A DNA stretch of 64,000 nt from JBGSTR01 sp963707135 (lineage in GTDB: Bacteria; Pseudomonadota; Gammaproteobacteria; Chromatiales; Chromatiaceae), in NCBI GenBank assembly GCA_963707135.1, contig CAVPOY010000024.1, positions 124,001-188,000 of the forward strand, read 5' to 3'. The translations under genes and the position numbers were made by a program. The notes below the pieces were generated by a model, which saw nothing but the letters and a program-made list of their open reading frames with translations, did no database searches and was not told the DNA's origin. Numbering within the stretch: the first letter of the stretch is position 1; the number at the start of each line of letters is the position of its first letter. Below, piece by piece: positions 50,515 through 60,101 of the stretch.

Positions 50515-51287
50515 TCCGGCCGCCCCGGCCCGACCAGGTCGCAGAGCGCGCGAAGTATTGCCTCGTCCTCGGCGCGCGCGGCCACGCGGACAGATTCGAT
50601 GCCGAGCCCCCGGGCCACCTCGGCCGTACGCTCGCTGATAACCACCAGGGGCGTCCGCGCCAAGCGGTCGCGGCCCTCGGGGCCGAGAATCTCGACCAGG
50701 TTCAGCAGCACCTCGTCGCTGGTGGCGGTCATCAGCGCCACGTCGCGCGACCAGCGGTGCAGCAGCGGACCCGGGTCCAGCGCAGGCCGGACGCGCCGAT
50801 AGACCTCGGCGTAGTGGACCTCGCCGCCCCGCTCGAGCAGCTCCTCGCCAAGCAGGGTCCGGCCGCCCTCGCCGCGGACGATCAACACCCGCCGCCCGGA
50901 GAGATCGGCCAGCGGCGGCAACGCCAGCAGCGACTCGGTATCGAACCGATCCGCCGGCACCAGGTCCGGCGTGCGTCCGGCCTCGGCGAGCGCCCGAGCC
51001 GTCGCCCGACCCACGGCGGCGATCGCGGCGGCGCGCCGCCAGGTGCCGCCTGGGCCGAGCGCCAGAGCCTGCTCGACCGCGTTGCGGCTGATGAACACCA
51101 GCAGGTCCCAACTCTGGGAGAGCAGTTCGCGGGCCTCGTCCGGCCGCGCGGGCGGGGCGATCTCGATGCTCGGAAAGGCCAGAGGGCGACCGTTGGCGGC
51201 CTCGATCAGCCGACACAGGCCCTCCGCCTGCCCGGCGGGCCGCGTCACAAGCACGCCGCGCCCGTCGAGATCGCAAAGGCCGGTCAT
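50511..51287 (-). CDS. hemD: Uroporphyrinogen-III synthase
   Basis: Cyclises hydroxymethylbilane to uroporphyrinogen III in heme synthesis. The 258-residue protein has the two-domain HemD fold, with GVLVTRPAGQAEGLCRLIEA at the start, VGRATARALAEAG, VHYAEVYRRV and TSDEVLLNLVE. HemD sequences diverge widely, but the overlap of its ATG with the hemC stop (ATGA) makes the identification firm. No hemX/hemY follows; the next gene is convergent. Confidence 0.93.
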   Translation of the reverse strand: MTGLCDLDGRGVLVTRPAGQAEGLCRLIEAANGRPLAFPSIEIAPPARPDEARELLSQSWDLLVFISRNAVEQALALGPGGTWRRAAAIAAVGRATARALAEAGRTPDLVPADRFDTESLLALPPLADLSGRRVLIVRGEGGRTLLGEELLERGGEVHYAEVYRRVRPALDPGPLLHRWSRDVALMTATSDEVLLNLVEILGPEGRDRLARTPLVVISERTAEVARGLGIESVRVAARAEDEAILRALCDLVGPGRPD

Positions 51288-52210
51288 GCCTGCTGCAGGG
51301 CGCGCAGGATCTCGCCCGCACCCTGCCCGAGCAGATCACCGGCCACGGCGGCGCCGAGCGCCTCGGAGTCGTCGCGGTGGGCCTCGGACTCGGCGCGCAG
51401 AATCCGCCGGCCGTCCGGCGTCCCGACCAGGCCCCGGAGCTGCAGCCGAGAGCCTCGCAGCGTCGCATGTCCGGCGATCGGCACCTGACAGCCGCCGTGG
51501 AGCCGTGCGTTCATCGCCCGTTCCGCGGCGACGCGGCAGGCGGTGTCGGCATGGTGCAGGGGTGCGATCAGCGCGTTGACCCGCTGGTCGTCGGATCGGC
51601 ACTCGATTCCGATCGCCCCCTGACCGATCGCCGGGAGGCTCAGCTCGGGCTCGATGCGGGAGCGGATCCGCGACTCGAAACCGAGCCGCATCAGGCCGGC
51701 GGCGGCGAGTATCACCGCGTCATAATCGCCCGCATCGAGCTTTGCCAGCCGGGTATTCACGTTGCCCCGCAGCGGCTCGATGCGCAGGTCCGGCCGACGC
51801 CCGGCCAGCTGGCACTGCCGGCGCAGGCTCGAGGTCCCCACTCGGGCACCGTCCGGAAGATCGGTCAGGGCCGCGAAAAGGTTCGAGACGAAGGCGTCCC
51901 GCGGGTCTTCCCGCACCAGGATCACCGGCAGGTGCAGCCCTGACGGGAAGTCCACCGGCACATCCTTCATCGAATGCACGGCGATGTCAGCGTCCCCGGC
52001 CAGCATCCCCTGCTCCAGCTCCTTGACGAACAGCCCCTTGCCGCCAACCTTCGCCAGCGGGGCGTCGAGGATCCGGTCGCCCTTGGTGGTCATGCCGATG
52101 ATCTCGACGGCCAGCCCGGCGTGAATCGTCCGCAGGGCGGCGGCGACATGCTCGGCCTGCCATAGGGCCAGTGGAGATTTTCGGGTGGCAATACGGATGG
52201 TCTCTGACAT
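51284..52210 (-). CDS. hemC: Porphobilinogen deaminase
   Basis: Joins four porphobilinogen molecules to hydroxymethylbilane. The 308-residue protein starts SETIRIATRKSPLALWQAEH. It has the active-site loop region KVGGKGLFVKELEQGML, GTSSLRRQCQL, and the dipyrromethane-cofactor Cys in LHGGCQVPIAGHA. The start ATG (MSETIRIA) is the family start; the longer frame upstream is not conserved. Confidence 0.96.
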   Translation of the reverse strand: MSETIRIATRKSPLALWQAEHVAAALRTIHAGLAVEIIGMTTKGDRILDAPLAKVGGKGLFVKELEQGMLAGDADIAVHSMKDVPVDFPSGLHLPVILVREDPRDAFVSNLFAALTDLPDGARVGTSSLRRQCQLAGRRPDLRIEPLRGNVNTRLAKLDAGDYDAVILAAAGLMRLGFESRIRSRIEPELSLPAIGQGAIGIECRSDDQRVNALIAPLHHADTACRVAAERAMNARLHGGCQVPIAGHATLRGSRLQLRGLVGTPDGRRILRAESEAHRDDSEALGAAVAGDLLGQGAGEILRALQQA

Positions 52211-52364
52211 CAAGGGTCCTGCTGGGGTTCGAGCCGGGAGGCGCCCGGTTGCACGGGGCACGGAGCTTTCTCAAGGTCCGCGATTGTGTCACAGACGTCC
52301 GGCGGGCCGCAGATTCCGGGCGCGCGCTTGTCCCGCGGTGATGGCGCCCCGACCTTCGCCGGGC

Positions 52365-52997
52365 ATGAATACCACCCTCTACTACGTCCACGACCCGATG
52401 TGCAGCTGGTGCTACGGCTTCGCGCCTGCCCTCGCCGGCCTGCTTGCTGGACTACCGGGCGATATTGGCGTGCGCCGCCTGCTCGGCGGTCTGGCCCCGG
52501 ACTCAGCCGAGCCGATGCCCGCGGAGATGCTTCAGGGCCTGCAGCAGACCTGGCGGCGCGTCGAGGAGCGCATTCCGGGGACGCGGTTCAACTTCGCCTT
52601 CTGGAGCGCCTGTCGGCCGCGGCGCAGCACCTACCCGGCCTGTCGCGCCGTGCTCGCCGCCCGCGCCCAGGACCCGGATCTCGATGCGGCCATGACCGGC
52701 GCCATCCAGCGGGCCTACTACCAGGAGGCGCGCAACCCGTCGGACAGCGACACGCTGATCGCGCTGTTTGACGAGATCACGTCCGACCGCGCGGACACCG
52801 ACACGGACGCCTTCGCCGACGCGTTGGACGCGCCGGAGACCCGGACTCGGCTCGAACGGGAGATCGCGGAGTCGCGGGCCCTCGGCGTCGACAGTTTCCC
52901 AGGCCTGGTCCTCGCGCAGAACGGGAGCCGCTGGCGGGTACCGGTCGACTACCGGGACCCGGGACCGATGTTGGCGCTCATCGCGATGCTGCGCTGA
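52365..52997 (+). CDS. DsbA-family thioredoxin-fold protein
   Basis: A 210-residue thioredoxin-fold protein of the DsbA/FrnE branch with the redox motif C-S-W-C in VHDPMCSWCYGFAP near residue 12 and a helical insertion. There is no signal peptide, so it is probably cytoplasmic. The cis-Pro region reads GVDSFPGLVL. It may act as a disulfide reductase or isomerase. An ATG 24 bp upstream is possible. Its stop lies 2 bp before the end of the convergent NRDE gene. Confidence 0.85.
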   Translation: MNTTLYYVHDPMCSWCYGFAPALAGLLAGLPGDIGVRRLLGGLAPDSAEPMPAEMLQGLQQTWRRVEERIPGTRFNFAFWSACRPRRSTYPACRAVLAARAQDPDLDAAMTGAIQRAYYQEARNPSDSDTLIALFDEITSDRADTDTDAFADALDAPETRTRLEREIAESRALGVDSFPGLVLAQNGSRWRVPVDYRDPGPMLALIAMLR

Positions 52998-52999
52998 GC

Positions 53000-53758
53000 T
53001 TACCGACCGGACAGGTCGACGGGCTCGAAAGGCGAGCGGTCGGGCCGGCCCTCGGCGTGCAGCCAGACCGGCAGGGCTTCGAAGCCGGGGTAGGCCGGCA
53101 ATGCGATCAGGGCGCTGGAGCGGGTCGCGAAGCCGTCGGGCCGCTCCAGCACCATCGCGGCGTCGGGTCCGAGGTCCTCGGGGAATCGCGGGTTCGCGAG
53201 CAGACCCGCCCAGGCCGCCCAGTCGCCGGAGGCGGGGTCGGGCACCGGCGCCTCCGCGAAACGGCACAGGTTCGCCGCGATACGCGGATGATCGGGATCG
53301 TCGAGCTCGGTCGCAGTCAGCATGTGCAGACCCGGGGCGATCGGGTGGACCCTGATCTCGCCGTCGCCGCCATGACGCACCCAGTACGCGGCCCTGGGAT
53401 CGGCGACGACCAGATTGAACGGCCGGTAGGCCGCCGGGTGGAGGTCCGCCAGCGCGCCCGCCGCCTCACCCGCCTCCGCGTGATCCAGGGCCTCTAGCAC
53501 CAGCTCGCCGCGGCTGCGCTTTCCGGACAGGGGACCGAGGGTCCCCTCGCGGTTCATCACCGCCGCCAAGAGCCCATGGTCATTGATGCCGAGCCAGCTG
53601 CCCCCCGCCTCGAGGTCAATCCCCGCCCGCACCTCCGGGCGGTCCGACCAGTGCCGGCCCGGCGGTAGAGCAAGTCGCCCGATCATCTCGTCGCGGTTGG
53701 CCCCGACAATGACCGGCCAGCGATGACCGGGGCGTCGAAGGATTACCAGGGTGCACAT
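53000..53758 (-). CDS. NRDE/TANGO2-family protein
   Basis: A 252-residue Ntn-hydrolase-like protein with the N-terminal Cys after Met (MCTLVILRRPGHRWPVIVGA) and the name-giving NRDE motif near residue 22. TANGO2 homologues have been linked to heme and lipid handling, but no bacterial function is established. WLGINDHGLLAAVMNRE is also typical. Confidence 0.88.
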   Translation of the reverse strand: MCTLVILRRPGHRWPVIVGANRDEMIGRLALPPGRHWSDRPEVRAGIDLEAGGSWLGINDHGLLAAVMNREGTLGPLSGKRSRGELVLEALDHAEAGEAAGALADLHPAAYRPFNLVVADPRAAYWVRHGGDGEIRVHPIAPGLHMLTATELDDPDHPRIAANLCRFAEAPVPDPASGDWAAWAGLLANPRFPEDLGPDAAMVLERPDGFATRSSALIALPAYPGFEALPVWLHAEGRPDRSPFEPVDLSGR

Positions 53759-53796
53759 GGTCGCGTCGTCCGCCCGAAAGGGGACCCCTCAGGGCC

Positions 53797-54021
53797 TCAG
53801 TGGCTCTCCAGGGTCTGACGTTTTGCCTGCAGGATGGTGCTTGCGGCGACCTTGTGCAACAGCTTGAAGACCTTGCGTTGGGCCACCTTGTTGGTGCTGT
53901 CCGGGTCCCCAATGATCTCCAGGCGGGCCTGAAAATAGGCCAGGTCGGCCTCGAGGCGGGCCAGGCGGATGCGCTGTCGCTTAAGGTCGTCGGGGTACCC
54001 GCCGATGTCTTGACTCGCCAT
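53797..54021 (-). CDS. Small conserved helical protein
   Basis: A 74-residue protein (MASQDIGGYPDDLKRQRIRL, then LEADLAYFQARLEIIGDP) that is entirely alpha-helical and charged, with a likely coiled coil at residues 10-40. I do not recognise a family with known function. In-frame ATGs up to 54159 would add an Arg-rich leader; the shorter start is preferred because of composition, without strong RBS evidence. It is divergent from sucA and ends 38 bp before the NRDE gene start. Confidence 0.5.
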   Translation of the reverse strand: MASQDIGGYPDDLKRQRIRLARLEADLAYFQARLEIIGDPDSTNKVAQRKVFKLLHKVAASTILQAKRQTLESH

Positions 54022-54177
54022 CCGCCCCGTCCGCACGGTCGCCACATGGAAACTCGATCGAGCCGGCATTGTCTTGCGTTGCGGGGCCATAAACAACCGA
54101 GCCATCGCGGTCCCGCCTATGCTATAAACGCCGGCTATCGGCGCATAAGAAATCACCACCTTTGGTCACGCAAGATC

Positions 54178-57036
54178 ATGAGCGCAATACTCGAACTCTT
54201 CCGAAGCTCCGGCGCGCTGTATGGGGGAAACGCGGCCTTCATCGAGGACCTCTACGAGCGTTACCTGAACGACCCTGAGAGCGTCGACCTGGCCTGGCGC
54301 GAACGGTTCGATTCCATGCGTACCGATTCGGTGAACGAGGTCGCTCACGGCCCGGTGCGGCAGAATTTCCTCCGGCTCGCCCAGGAGAGTCGCTCGCGCG
54401 CGCACAGCCGGGCGACCGAGCGTCTCGAGCCGGCGGCGGCCGAGAAGCAGTCCTCGGTGCTTCGACTGATCAACGCCTACCGCTACCGCGGTCACCAGGT
54501 CGCTAATCTGGACCCGATCCGGCTGCGCGAGCCACCGATGATCGCCGACCTCGACCCCGCCTACCACCACCTGGAGGCGGGCGACATGGACCAGGTCTTT
54601 CACACCGGCTCCCTGTACGCGCCTGACCGCATGCCGCTGCGCGAGATCATCGACCTGGTGGAACGTATCTACCGGGGCACCGTCGGCTCCGAGTACATGC
54701 ACATCACCAACACCCAGGAGAAGCGCTGGATCCAGAAGCGGGTCGAGGGCTATCAGGCCACCGCGGAGCTCGACGACGGCGACCGACGTTGGCTGCTGAC
54801 GCTGTTGACCGCGGCCGAGGGCATCGAGAAATACCTTCATCAGCGCTACGTGGGCCAGAAGCGGTTCTCGCTCGAGGGCGGGGACGCGCTGATCCCGCTG
54901 CTCGACGAGCTGATTCAGAGGGCCGGGCGTAAGGGCCAGAAGGAGGTCGTCATCGGCATGGCCCACCGCGGCCGGCTGAACGTGCTGACCAACCTCTTCG
55001 GCAAGCCGCCGCAGGACGTCTTCGACGAGTTCGAGGGCAGGGTGCGGATGGATTGGCGGCAGATGGTCGGCGACGTGAAGTACCACATGGGCTTCGCGAC
55101 CGACGTCGAGACCCCCGGCGGCATGGTCCACCTGGTGCTGGGCTTCAACCCGTCCCACCTGGAAATCATCAACCCGGTCATCGAGGGGTCGGTCCGTGCG
55201 CGGCAGCGCCGGCGCCTCGATCGCACCGGGGACCAGGTCCTGCCGGTGCTGGTCCACGGCGACGCCGCGTTCGCCGGCCAGGGCGTCGTCATGGAGACGC
55301 TGCAGCTATCTCAGACCCGCAGCTATTCCACCGGCGGGACGGTGCACATCGTCGTCAACAACCAGATAGGTTTCACGACCAGCCACCCGCTCGACACCCG
55401 TTCGACGCTCTACTGCACTGACGTGGCGAAGATGGTCGAGGCGCCGGTGTTCCATGTGAACGGCGACGACCCCGAGGCGGTGACCTTCGTCACCCGGATG
55501 GCGCTCGACTTCCGCAACCAGTTTCACAAGGACGTCATCATCGACCTCATCTGCTACCGCCGGCTCGGACACAACGAGGCCGACGAGCCGGCGGTGACCC
55601 AGCCGATGATGTACAAGAAGATCCGCCAGCACCCGACGCCGCGGGCCGTCTATGCCGACCGCCTGATCGCGGCCGGGGTTGTAGCAAAGGAGGAGGCGGA
55701 TGCCATGGTGGACGACTACCGCGGCTCGATCGAGCACGGCATCGTCGTCGCGCGCCCGGTGCTCTGCTCGCTGGACACGGCCTTCAAGGCGGACTGGTCC
55801 CACGTCCGGATCGCCGGCTGGGAGCAGGACGTCGACACCGGCGTTCCCGCCGAGAAGTTGAGAGAGCTCGCCGAGGCCATGCTGACGCTGCCCGAGGGGT
55901 TCGAGCTGAACGCGCGGGTCGACAAGATCTGGGAGGAGCGGCGAAAGATGGCCCAGGGCGATCAACTCGCCAACTGGGGGTTCGCCGAGAACCTGGCCTA
56001 CGCGACCCTGGTCGACGCCGGCTACCCGGTCCGCCTCTCGGGGCAGGATGTCGGCCGCGGCACCTTCTTCCACCGCCACGCAAAGATCCACAATCAGCTC
56101 ACCGGCGATGCCTATACCCCGTTGCAGCACATCGGGGAGCACCAGGGCGCCTTCATCGCCATCGACTCGATCCTTTCGGAAGAAGCGGTCCTCGGCTACG
56201 AGTATGGCTTCGCGACCGCCGAGCCCAACGCACTGACCCTCTGGGAGGCCCAGTTCGGCGATTTCGCCAACGGGGCCCAGGTGGTCATCGACCAGTTCAT
56301 CACGTCGGCCGGGACCAAGTGGGGGCTGTGCTGCGGCCTGGTGATGCTGCTGCCCCATGGGCTCGAGGGCCAGGGCGCCGAGCACTCTTCGGCCCGCCTG
56401 GAGCGATTCCTGCAGCTCTGCGCCGAGCACAATATCCAGGTCTGCGTGCCGACGACGCCGGCCCAGATGTTCCATCTACTGCGCCGCCAGATGCTGGGTA
56501 CCTGTCGGAAGCCGCTGATCGTGATGACGCCGAAGAGCCTGCTCAGGCACCGGCTCGCGGTGTCCGCGCTGGACGAGCTCGCGAGCGGTCGGTTCCAGCC
56601 GATCCTCGACGAGGTCGATCCCATCGACCCGGCCGGCGTCGCGCGAGTCATCTTCTGCAGCGGCAAGGTCTATTACGATCTGCTCGAGGCGCGGCGAACG
56701 CGCGGGCTGACGAACGCGGCGATCATCCGGATCGAGCAACTCTACCCCTTCCCGAAGGAGCGGTTCGACGCCGTCATCGAGAACTACGGCAGCGCCGGCG
56801 AGATCGTCTGGTGCCAGGAGGAAGCCCAGAACCAGGGCGCTTGGGACCAGATCAAGCACCGCTTCCTCGATCTGCTGCAGGTGGCCAAGCGCCCCTACTA
56901 CGTCGGCCGGCCCTCCTCGGCCGCACCCGCCGTCGGTCACCGGGCGGCTCACGTCGAACAGCACGAGCGCCTGATCGACGAGGCCCTGTCCGGCAGCTAC
57001 AACCCCAGCATGAACATAAGGATCCCGCAACCATGA
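54178..57036 (+). CDS. sucA: 2-oxoglutarate dehydrogenase E1 component
   Basis: Thiamine-diphosphate-dependent decarboxylase of the 2-oxoglutarate dehydrogenase complex. The 952-residue protein starts MSAILELFRSSGALYGGNAA and has the N-terminal E1 motif IEDLYERYLNDPESVD, GMAHRGRLNVLTN, the ThDP motif GDAAFAGQGVVMETLQLSQ, then HKDVIIDLICYRRLGHNEAD, and a transketolase C-terminal domain (EEAQNQGAWDQIKHR). It overlaps sucB by four bases. A complete oxidative TCA step is implied. Confidence 0.97.
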   Translation: MSAILELFRSSGALYGGNAAFIEDLYERYLNDPESVDLAWRERFDSMRTDSVNEVAHGPVRQNFLRLAQESRSRAHSRATERLEPAAAEKQSSVLRLINAYRYRGHQVANLDPIRLREPPMIADLDPAYHHLEAGDMDQVFHTGSLYAPDRMPLREIIDLVERIYRGTVGSEYMHITNTQEKRWIQKRVEGYQATAELDDGDRRWLLTLLTAAEGIEKYLHQRYVGQKRFSLEGGDALIPLLDELIQRAGRKGQKEVVIGMAHRGRLNVLTNLFGKPPQDVFDEFEGRVRMDWRQMVGDVKYHMGFATDVETPGGMVHLVLGFNPSHLEIINPVIEGSVRARQRRRLDRTGDQVLPVLVHGDAAFAGQGVVMETLQLSQTRSYSTGGTVHIVVNNQIGFTTSHPLDTRSTLYCTDVAKMVEAPVFHVNGDDPEAVTFVTRMALDFRNQFHKDVIIDLICYRRLGHNEADEPAVTQPMMYKKIRQHPTPRAVYADRLIAAGVVAKEEADAMVDDYRGSIEHGIVVARPVLCSLDTAFKADWSHVRIAGWEQDVDTGVPAEKLRELAEAMLTLPEGFELNARVDKIWEERRKMAQGDQLANWGFAENLAYATLVDAGYPVRLSGQDVGRGTFFHRHAKIHNQLTGDAYTPLQHIGEHQGAFIAIDSILSEEAVLGYEYGFATAEPNALTLWEAQFGDFANGAQVVIDQFITSAGTKWGLCCGLVMLLPHGLEGQGAEHSSARLERFLQLCAEHNIQVCVPTTPAQMFHLLRRQMLGTCRKPLIVMTPKSLLRHRLAVSALDELASGRFQPILDEVDPIDPAGVARVIFCSGKVYYDLLEARRTRGLTNAAIIRIEQLYPFPKERFDAVIENYGSAGEIVWCQEEAQNQGAWDQIKHRFLDLLQVAKRPYYVGRPSSAAPAVGHRAAHVEQHERLIDEALSGSYNPSMNIRIPQP

Positions 57037-58271
57037 GCAGCGAAGTGCGCGTACCCGCCCTCCCCGAGTCCGTCGCAGACGCCACGGTCCTGACCTGGCA
57101 CAAGCAGTCGGGCGAGACCGTCAAGAAGGAGGAGAACCTGGTCGATCTGGAAACCGATAAGGTCGTCCTCGAGGTTCCGGCCCCGGTCGACGGCGTGCTC
57201 GGGGCGATCCAGGCGCAGGTCGGCGATGTCGTGACGGCCGACGCCGTGCTCGCGCTCATCGAGACCGGTGCCGCCGGCAAGCCGAAACCCGCCGCGGCCC
57301 CCGCGGCGAGAACCGAGCGCGCGCCATCGCCACCGGCGTCAGCGGCCCCGATCGCATCCGGCGACCCGGTCATGGCGCCCGCGGCCAGGCGGCTGGTCAA
57401 GGAGATGGATCTGGACGCGAGCCAGATCGCCGGGAGCGGCAAGGACGGCAGGATCCAGAAGGCCGACGTGGTCGCCTACCTGGACCAACGGGAGCGATCG
57501 CAGCCGGCGAAGGATCCGGAGGCGGCGCCGGCCGCGGAGGCACCACCGCCGAGGCTGACCGGAGAGGCCGGCCGCCCCGAGCAGCGGGTGCCCATGACCC
57601 GGCTGCGCGCCCGGGTGGCCGAGCGGCTGGTACAGGCGCAGCAGAACGCGGCCATGCTGACCACGTTCAACGAGGTCAACCTGAAGGCGGTCATGGACCT
57701 GCGGCTGCGCTACAAGGACCAGTTCGAGAAGAACTACGGGGTGCGGCTGGGCTTCATGTCCTTCTTCGTCAAGGCCGCGGTCGAGGCCCTGCAGCGCTTC
57801 CCGGTCGTCAATGCATCCGTGGATGGTAACGACATCATCTACCACGGTTACTACGACATCGGCATCGCGGTGAGCTCGCCGCGAGGGCTGGTGGTTCCGA
57901 TCCTGCGCAACTGCGATCAGCTCAGCATGGCCGACGTCGAGCAGGGCATCGTCGAGTTCGGCCGCAAGTCCAAGGATGGCACCCTGAGCTACGAGGAGCT
58001 GACCGGCGGGACCTTCTCGATCACCAACGGCGGGGTGTTCGGCTCGCTGGTCTCGACGCCGATCCTGAACCCGCCCCAGAGCGCGATTCTGGGAATGCAC
58101 AAGATCCAGGAGCGGCCGATGGTCGAGAAGGGGCAGATCGTCATCGCGCCCATGATGTATCTGGCGCTGACCTACGACCACCGGATCATCGACGGGCGCG
58201 AGGCGGTACAGTTCCTGGTCGCGATCAAGGAGACGCTGGAGGATCCGGCGCGGCTGCTGCTTCGGGTCTAG
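57033..58271 (+). CDS. sucB: Dihydrolipoyllysine succinyltransferase (E2)
   Basis: Core of the 2-oxoglutarate dehydrogenase complex, 412 residues. One lipoyl domain with Lys43 in DLETDKVVLEV, a Pro/Ala linker, a peripheral subunit-binding domain (APAARRLVKEMDLDASQIAG) and the catalytic domain with TYDHRIIDGREAVQFLV (His and Asp) are in order. The dihydrolipoamide dehydrogenase (lpd) that often follows is absent; a repeat and a DsrE gene follow instead. Confidence 0.97.
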   Translation: MSSEVRVPALPESVADATVLTWHKQSGETVKKEENLVDLETDKVVLEVPAPVDGVLGAIQAQVGDVVTADAVLALIETGAAGKPKPAAAPAARTERAPSPPASAAPIASGDPVMAPAARRLVKEMDLDASQIAGSGKDGRIQKADVVAYLDQRERSQPAKDPEAAPAAEAPPPRLTGEAGRPEQRVPMTRLRARVAERLVQAQQNAAMLTTFNEVNLKAVMDLRLRYKDQFEKNYGVRLGFMSFFVKAAVEALQRFPVVNASVDGNDIIYHGYYDIGIAVSSPRGLVVPILRNCDQLSMADVEQGIVEFGRKSKDGTLSYEELTGGTFSITNGGVFGSLVSTPILNPPQSAILGMHKIQERPMVEKGQIVIAPMMYLALTYDHRIIDGREAVQFLVAIKETLEDPARLLLRV

Positions 58272-58276
58272 GTAAA

Positions 58277-58350
58277 CGCTGAGCTATAGCGCTTCCCGTC
58301 CGGGCAAAGGATTGCCCGGCATCATCAAGTGCCAGGATGGCGTTCGATCA
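58277..58350. repeat. Dispersed palindromic repeat, copy 3
   Basis: Inverted relative to copies 1 and 2. On the + strand it contains a perfect 8-bp hairpin CCGGGCAA/TTGCCCGG with loop AGGA (58300-58319) and, 11 nt further, GCCA-GGA-TGGC (58331-58341). It lies just after sucB and upstream of the DsrE gene, so both hairpins would be in a transcript as GGA loops. Confidence 0.8.
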
Positions 58351-58531
58351 GCATCTCCCTGGCCCCTTCGGCGGTACGCCGGCTCATCGGCGCCCGGCTG
58401 CCATGCGGGAGCAATGGCGGGTGCCCCAATCCCCGGAACCACACTGAATGGTGGGTTGAATCTGGCCTGTAGGGTGACAAACTCCGGGTCCAGAAAACCA
58501 ACTCGTCGCCACCACCGGAGATCGGAAAATC

Positions 58532-58999
58532 ATGAAAAAGCTCGCAACCATCGCCCTGCTGGTCCTGCCCCTCGCTGCCGGTCTAGGGCAGGCGGACGAT
58601 CGCTACGACAAGCAGAAGGTCGTCTACCATGTGAACTTCGATGACGCCAAGACCCAGGCCGCGGCACTCGGCAATGTGCAGAATCACATCAACGCCGTCG
58701 GCAAGGAGAACATCGAGGTCAAGGTAGTCATGCACGGAGACGGCGTCTCTCTGCTGCTGGAGCCCGACGCCCTCGAGGGAACCAAAATGAAGCAGGCCAA
58801 CGCCACTCCGGAGATGCAGGCGAAGATCTCCGGGCTGAAGGATCAGGGCGTGAAATTCGAGGTATGCGCCAATACCCTCAAGGGCCGCAACGTGCCCGTC
58901 GACGGCCTCTATGACACCGACGACGCGGACATCGTGCCGAGCGGGGTCGCCGAGCTGTCCCGACTACAGCAGATGGGCTATACCTACATCAAACCCTGA
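58532..58999 (+). CDS. Exported DsrE-family protein
   Basis: A 155-residue protein with a signal peptide (LATIALLVLPLAAGLGQA) and a DsrE/F-like domain (KVVYHVNFDDAKTQAAALGN, VVMHGDGVSLLL, VKFEVCANTLKGRNV). The conserved Cys (FEVCANTL) of sulfur-carrier DsrE relatives is present. Periplasmic DsrE proteins are common near sulfur metabolism genes, but no such genes are seen here. GGAGA lies about 11 nt before the ATG. Confidence 0.88.
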   Translation: MKKLATIALLVLPLAAGLGQADDRYDKQKVVYHVNFDDAKTQAAALGNVQNHINAVGKENIEVKVVMHGDGVSLLLEPDALEGTKMKQANATPEMQAKISGLKDQGVKFEVCANTLKGRNVPVDGLYDTDDADIVPSGVAELSRLQQMGYTYIKP

Positions 59000-59141
59000 G
59001 CCGGGATCGGGCCCCGAGGCTGGAAGCGCGCGAGGGAACGCGTGCGGCCGGCCAACCGCCAGTCCGATCTTAGCCATTGCCCCACTGCGGGCCTCCTGCC
59101 CGCCTGATCATCTACCGGTGCGGGCGGCGAATCCCCCGCCA

Positions 59142-60086
59142 TCAGGGGAGGGCATCGACCCCAGCCCCTTCACCTTCCTTCTTGACCGGCATCAGGTCGC
59201 CGCGGCTGATTCCCAGCATGACGGCGGCGCTGCTCGCCACATAGATCGACGAATAGGTGCCGGTCGCGATGCCGACGACCAGCGCCAATGCGAAGCCATG
59301 GATCACCGGTCCGCCGAAGATGAAGAGCGCGAGCACGACGATAAAGGTCGTGCCGGACGTGATGATGGTCCGGGACATGGTCTCGTTGATCGACAAGTTG
59401 ACGACGTCCAGCACGGAGCCCTTGCGGATCTTCCGGAAGTTCTCGCGGATGCGGTCGAAGATGACGACCGTATCGTTCAGTGAGTAGCCGATGACCGCCA
59501 GGACAGCGGCGAGCACCGTCAGGTCGAACTCGATCTGGAACAGCGAGAAGACGGCCACGGTGACGATCACATCGTGAACGGTCGCGATGATGGCACCGAC
59601 ACCGAAGCGCCACTCGAAGCGCAGGGCCACGTAGATCAGGATGCCGATCAGGGAGTACAGGACCGCCAGCCCACCCTTCTCGGCCAGCTCCTGCCCGACC
59701 TGGGGACCGACGAACTCGACCCGCCGCAACTCGACCTGTTGATCCCCGGCGGCTGCGCTCAACGCATTGAAAACCTTGTCGCTGAGTGTCGCGCTATCGG
59801 TCTCGTCCTGGGGCGGGAGCCGGATCATGACGTCGCGGGAGGTGCCGAAATGCTGGACGGCGCCGGCCTGAAAACCGCCCGCATCCAGGGCCGAGCGCAC
59901 GCTCGCGAGCTCCACCGGCTCCTGGTAGCCGACCTCGACGACGGTGCCGCCGGTGAAGTCGAGTCCAAGATTCAGCCCCTGGATGAAAAAGGACGCGATA
60001 CCGATCAGGTTCACCACGGTGGACAGCACCAGGGCCGGCCACCGGATGCGCATGAAGTCGATATGCGTGACTCTGAAAAGTTCCAT
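59142..60086 (-). CDS. secF: Protein translocase subunit SecF
   Basis: Inner-membrane partner of SecD that uses the proton gradient to aid late steps of protein export. The 314-residue length fits. The first helix LVLSTVVNLIGIASFFIQGL, the GLDFTGGTVVEVGY motif, and the RND-type helix motif GYSLNDTVVIFDRIRENFRK with conserved Asp/Asn are present. It starts 15 bp after secD. Confidence 0.96.
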   Translation of the reverse strand: MELFRVTHIDFMRIRWPALVLSTVVNLIGIASFFIQGLNLGLDFTGGTVVEVGYQEPVELASVRSALDAGGFQAGAVQHFGTSRDVMIRLPPQDETDSATLSDKVFNALSAAAGDQQVELRRVEFVGPQVGQELAEKGGLAVLYSLIGILIYVALRFEWRFGVGAIIATVHDVIVTVAVFSLFQIEFDLTVLAAVLAVIGYSLNDTVVIFDRIRENFRKIRKGSVLDVVNLSINETMSRTIITSGTTFIVVLALFIFGGPVIHGFALALVVGIATGTYSSIYVASSAAVMLGISRGDLMPVKKEGEGAGVDALP

Positions 60087-60101
60087 GATTCTCTCCCCCG
60101 G

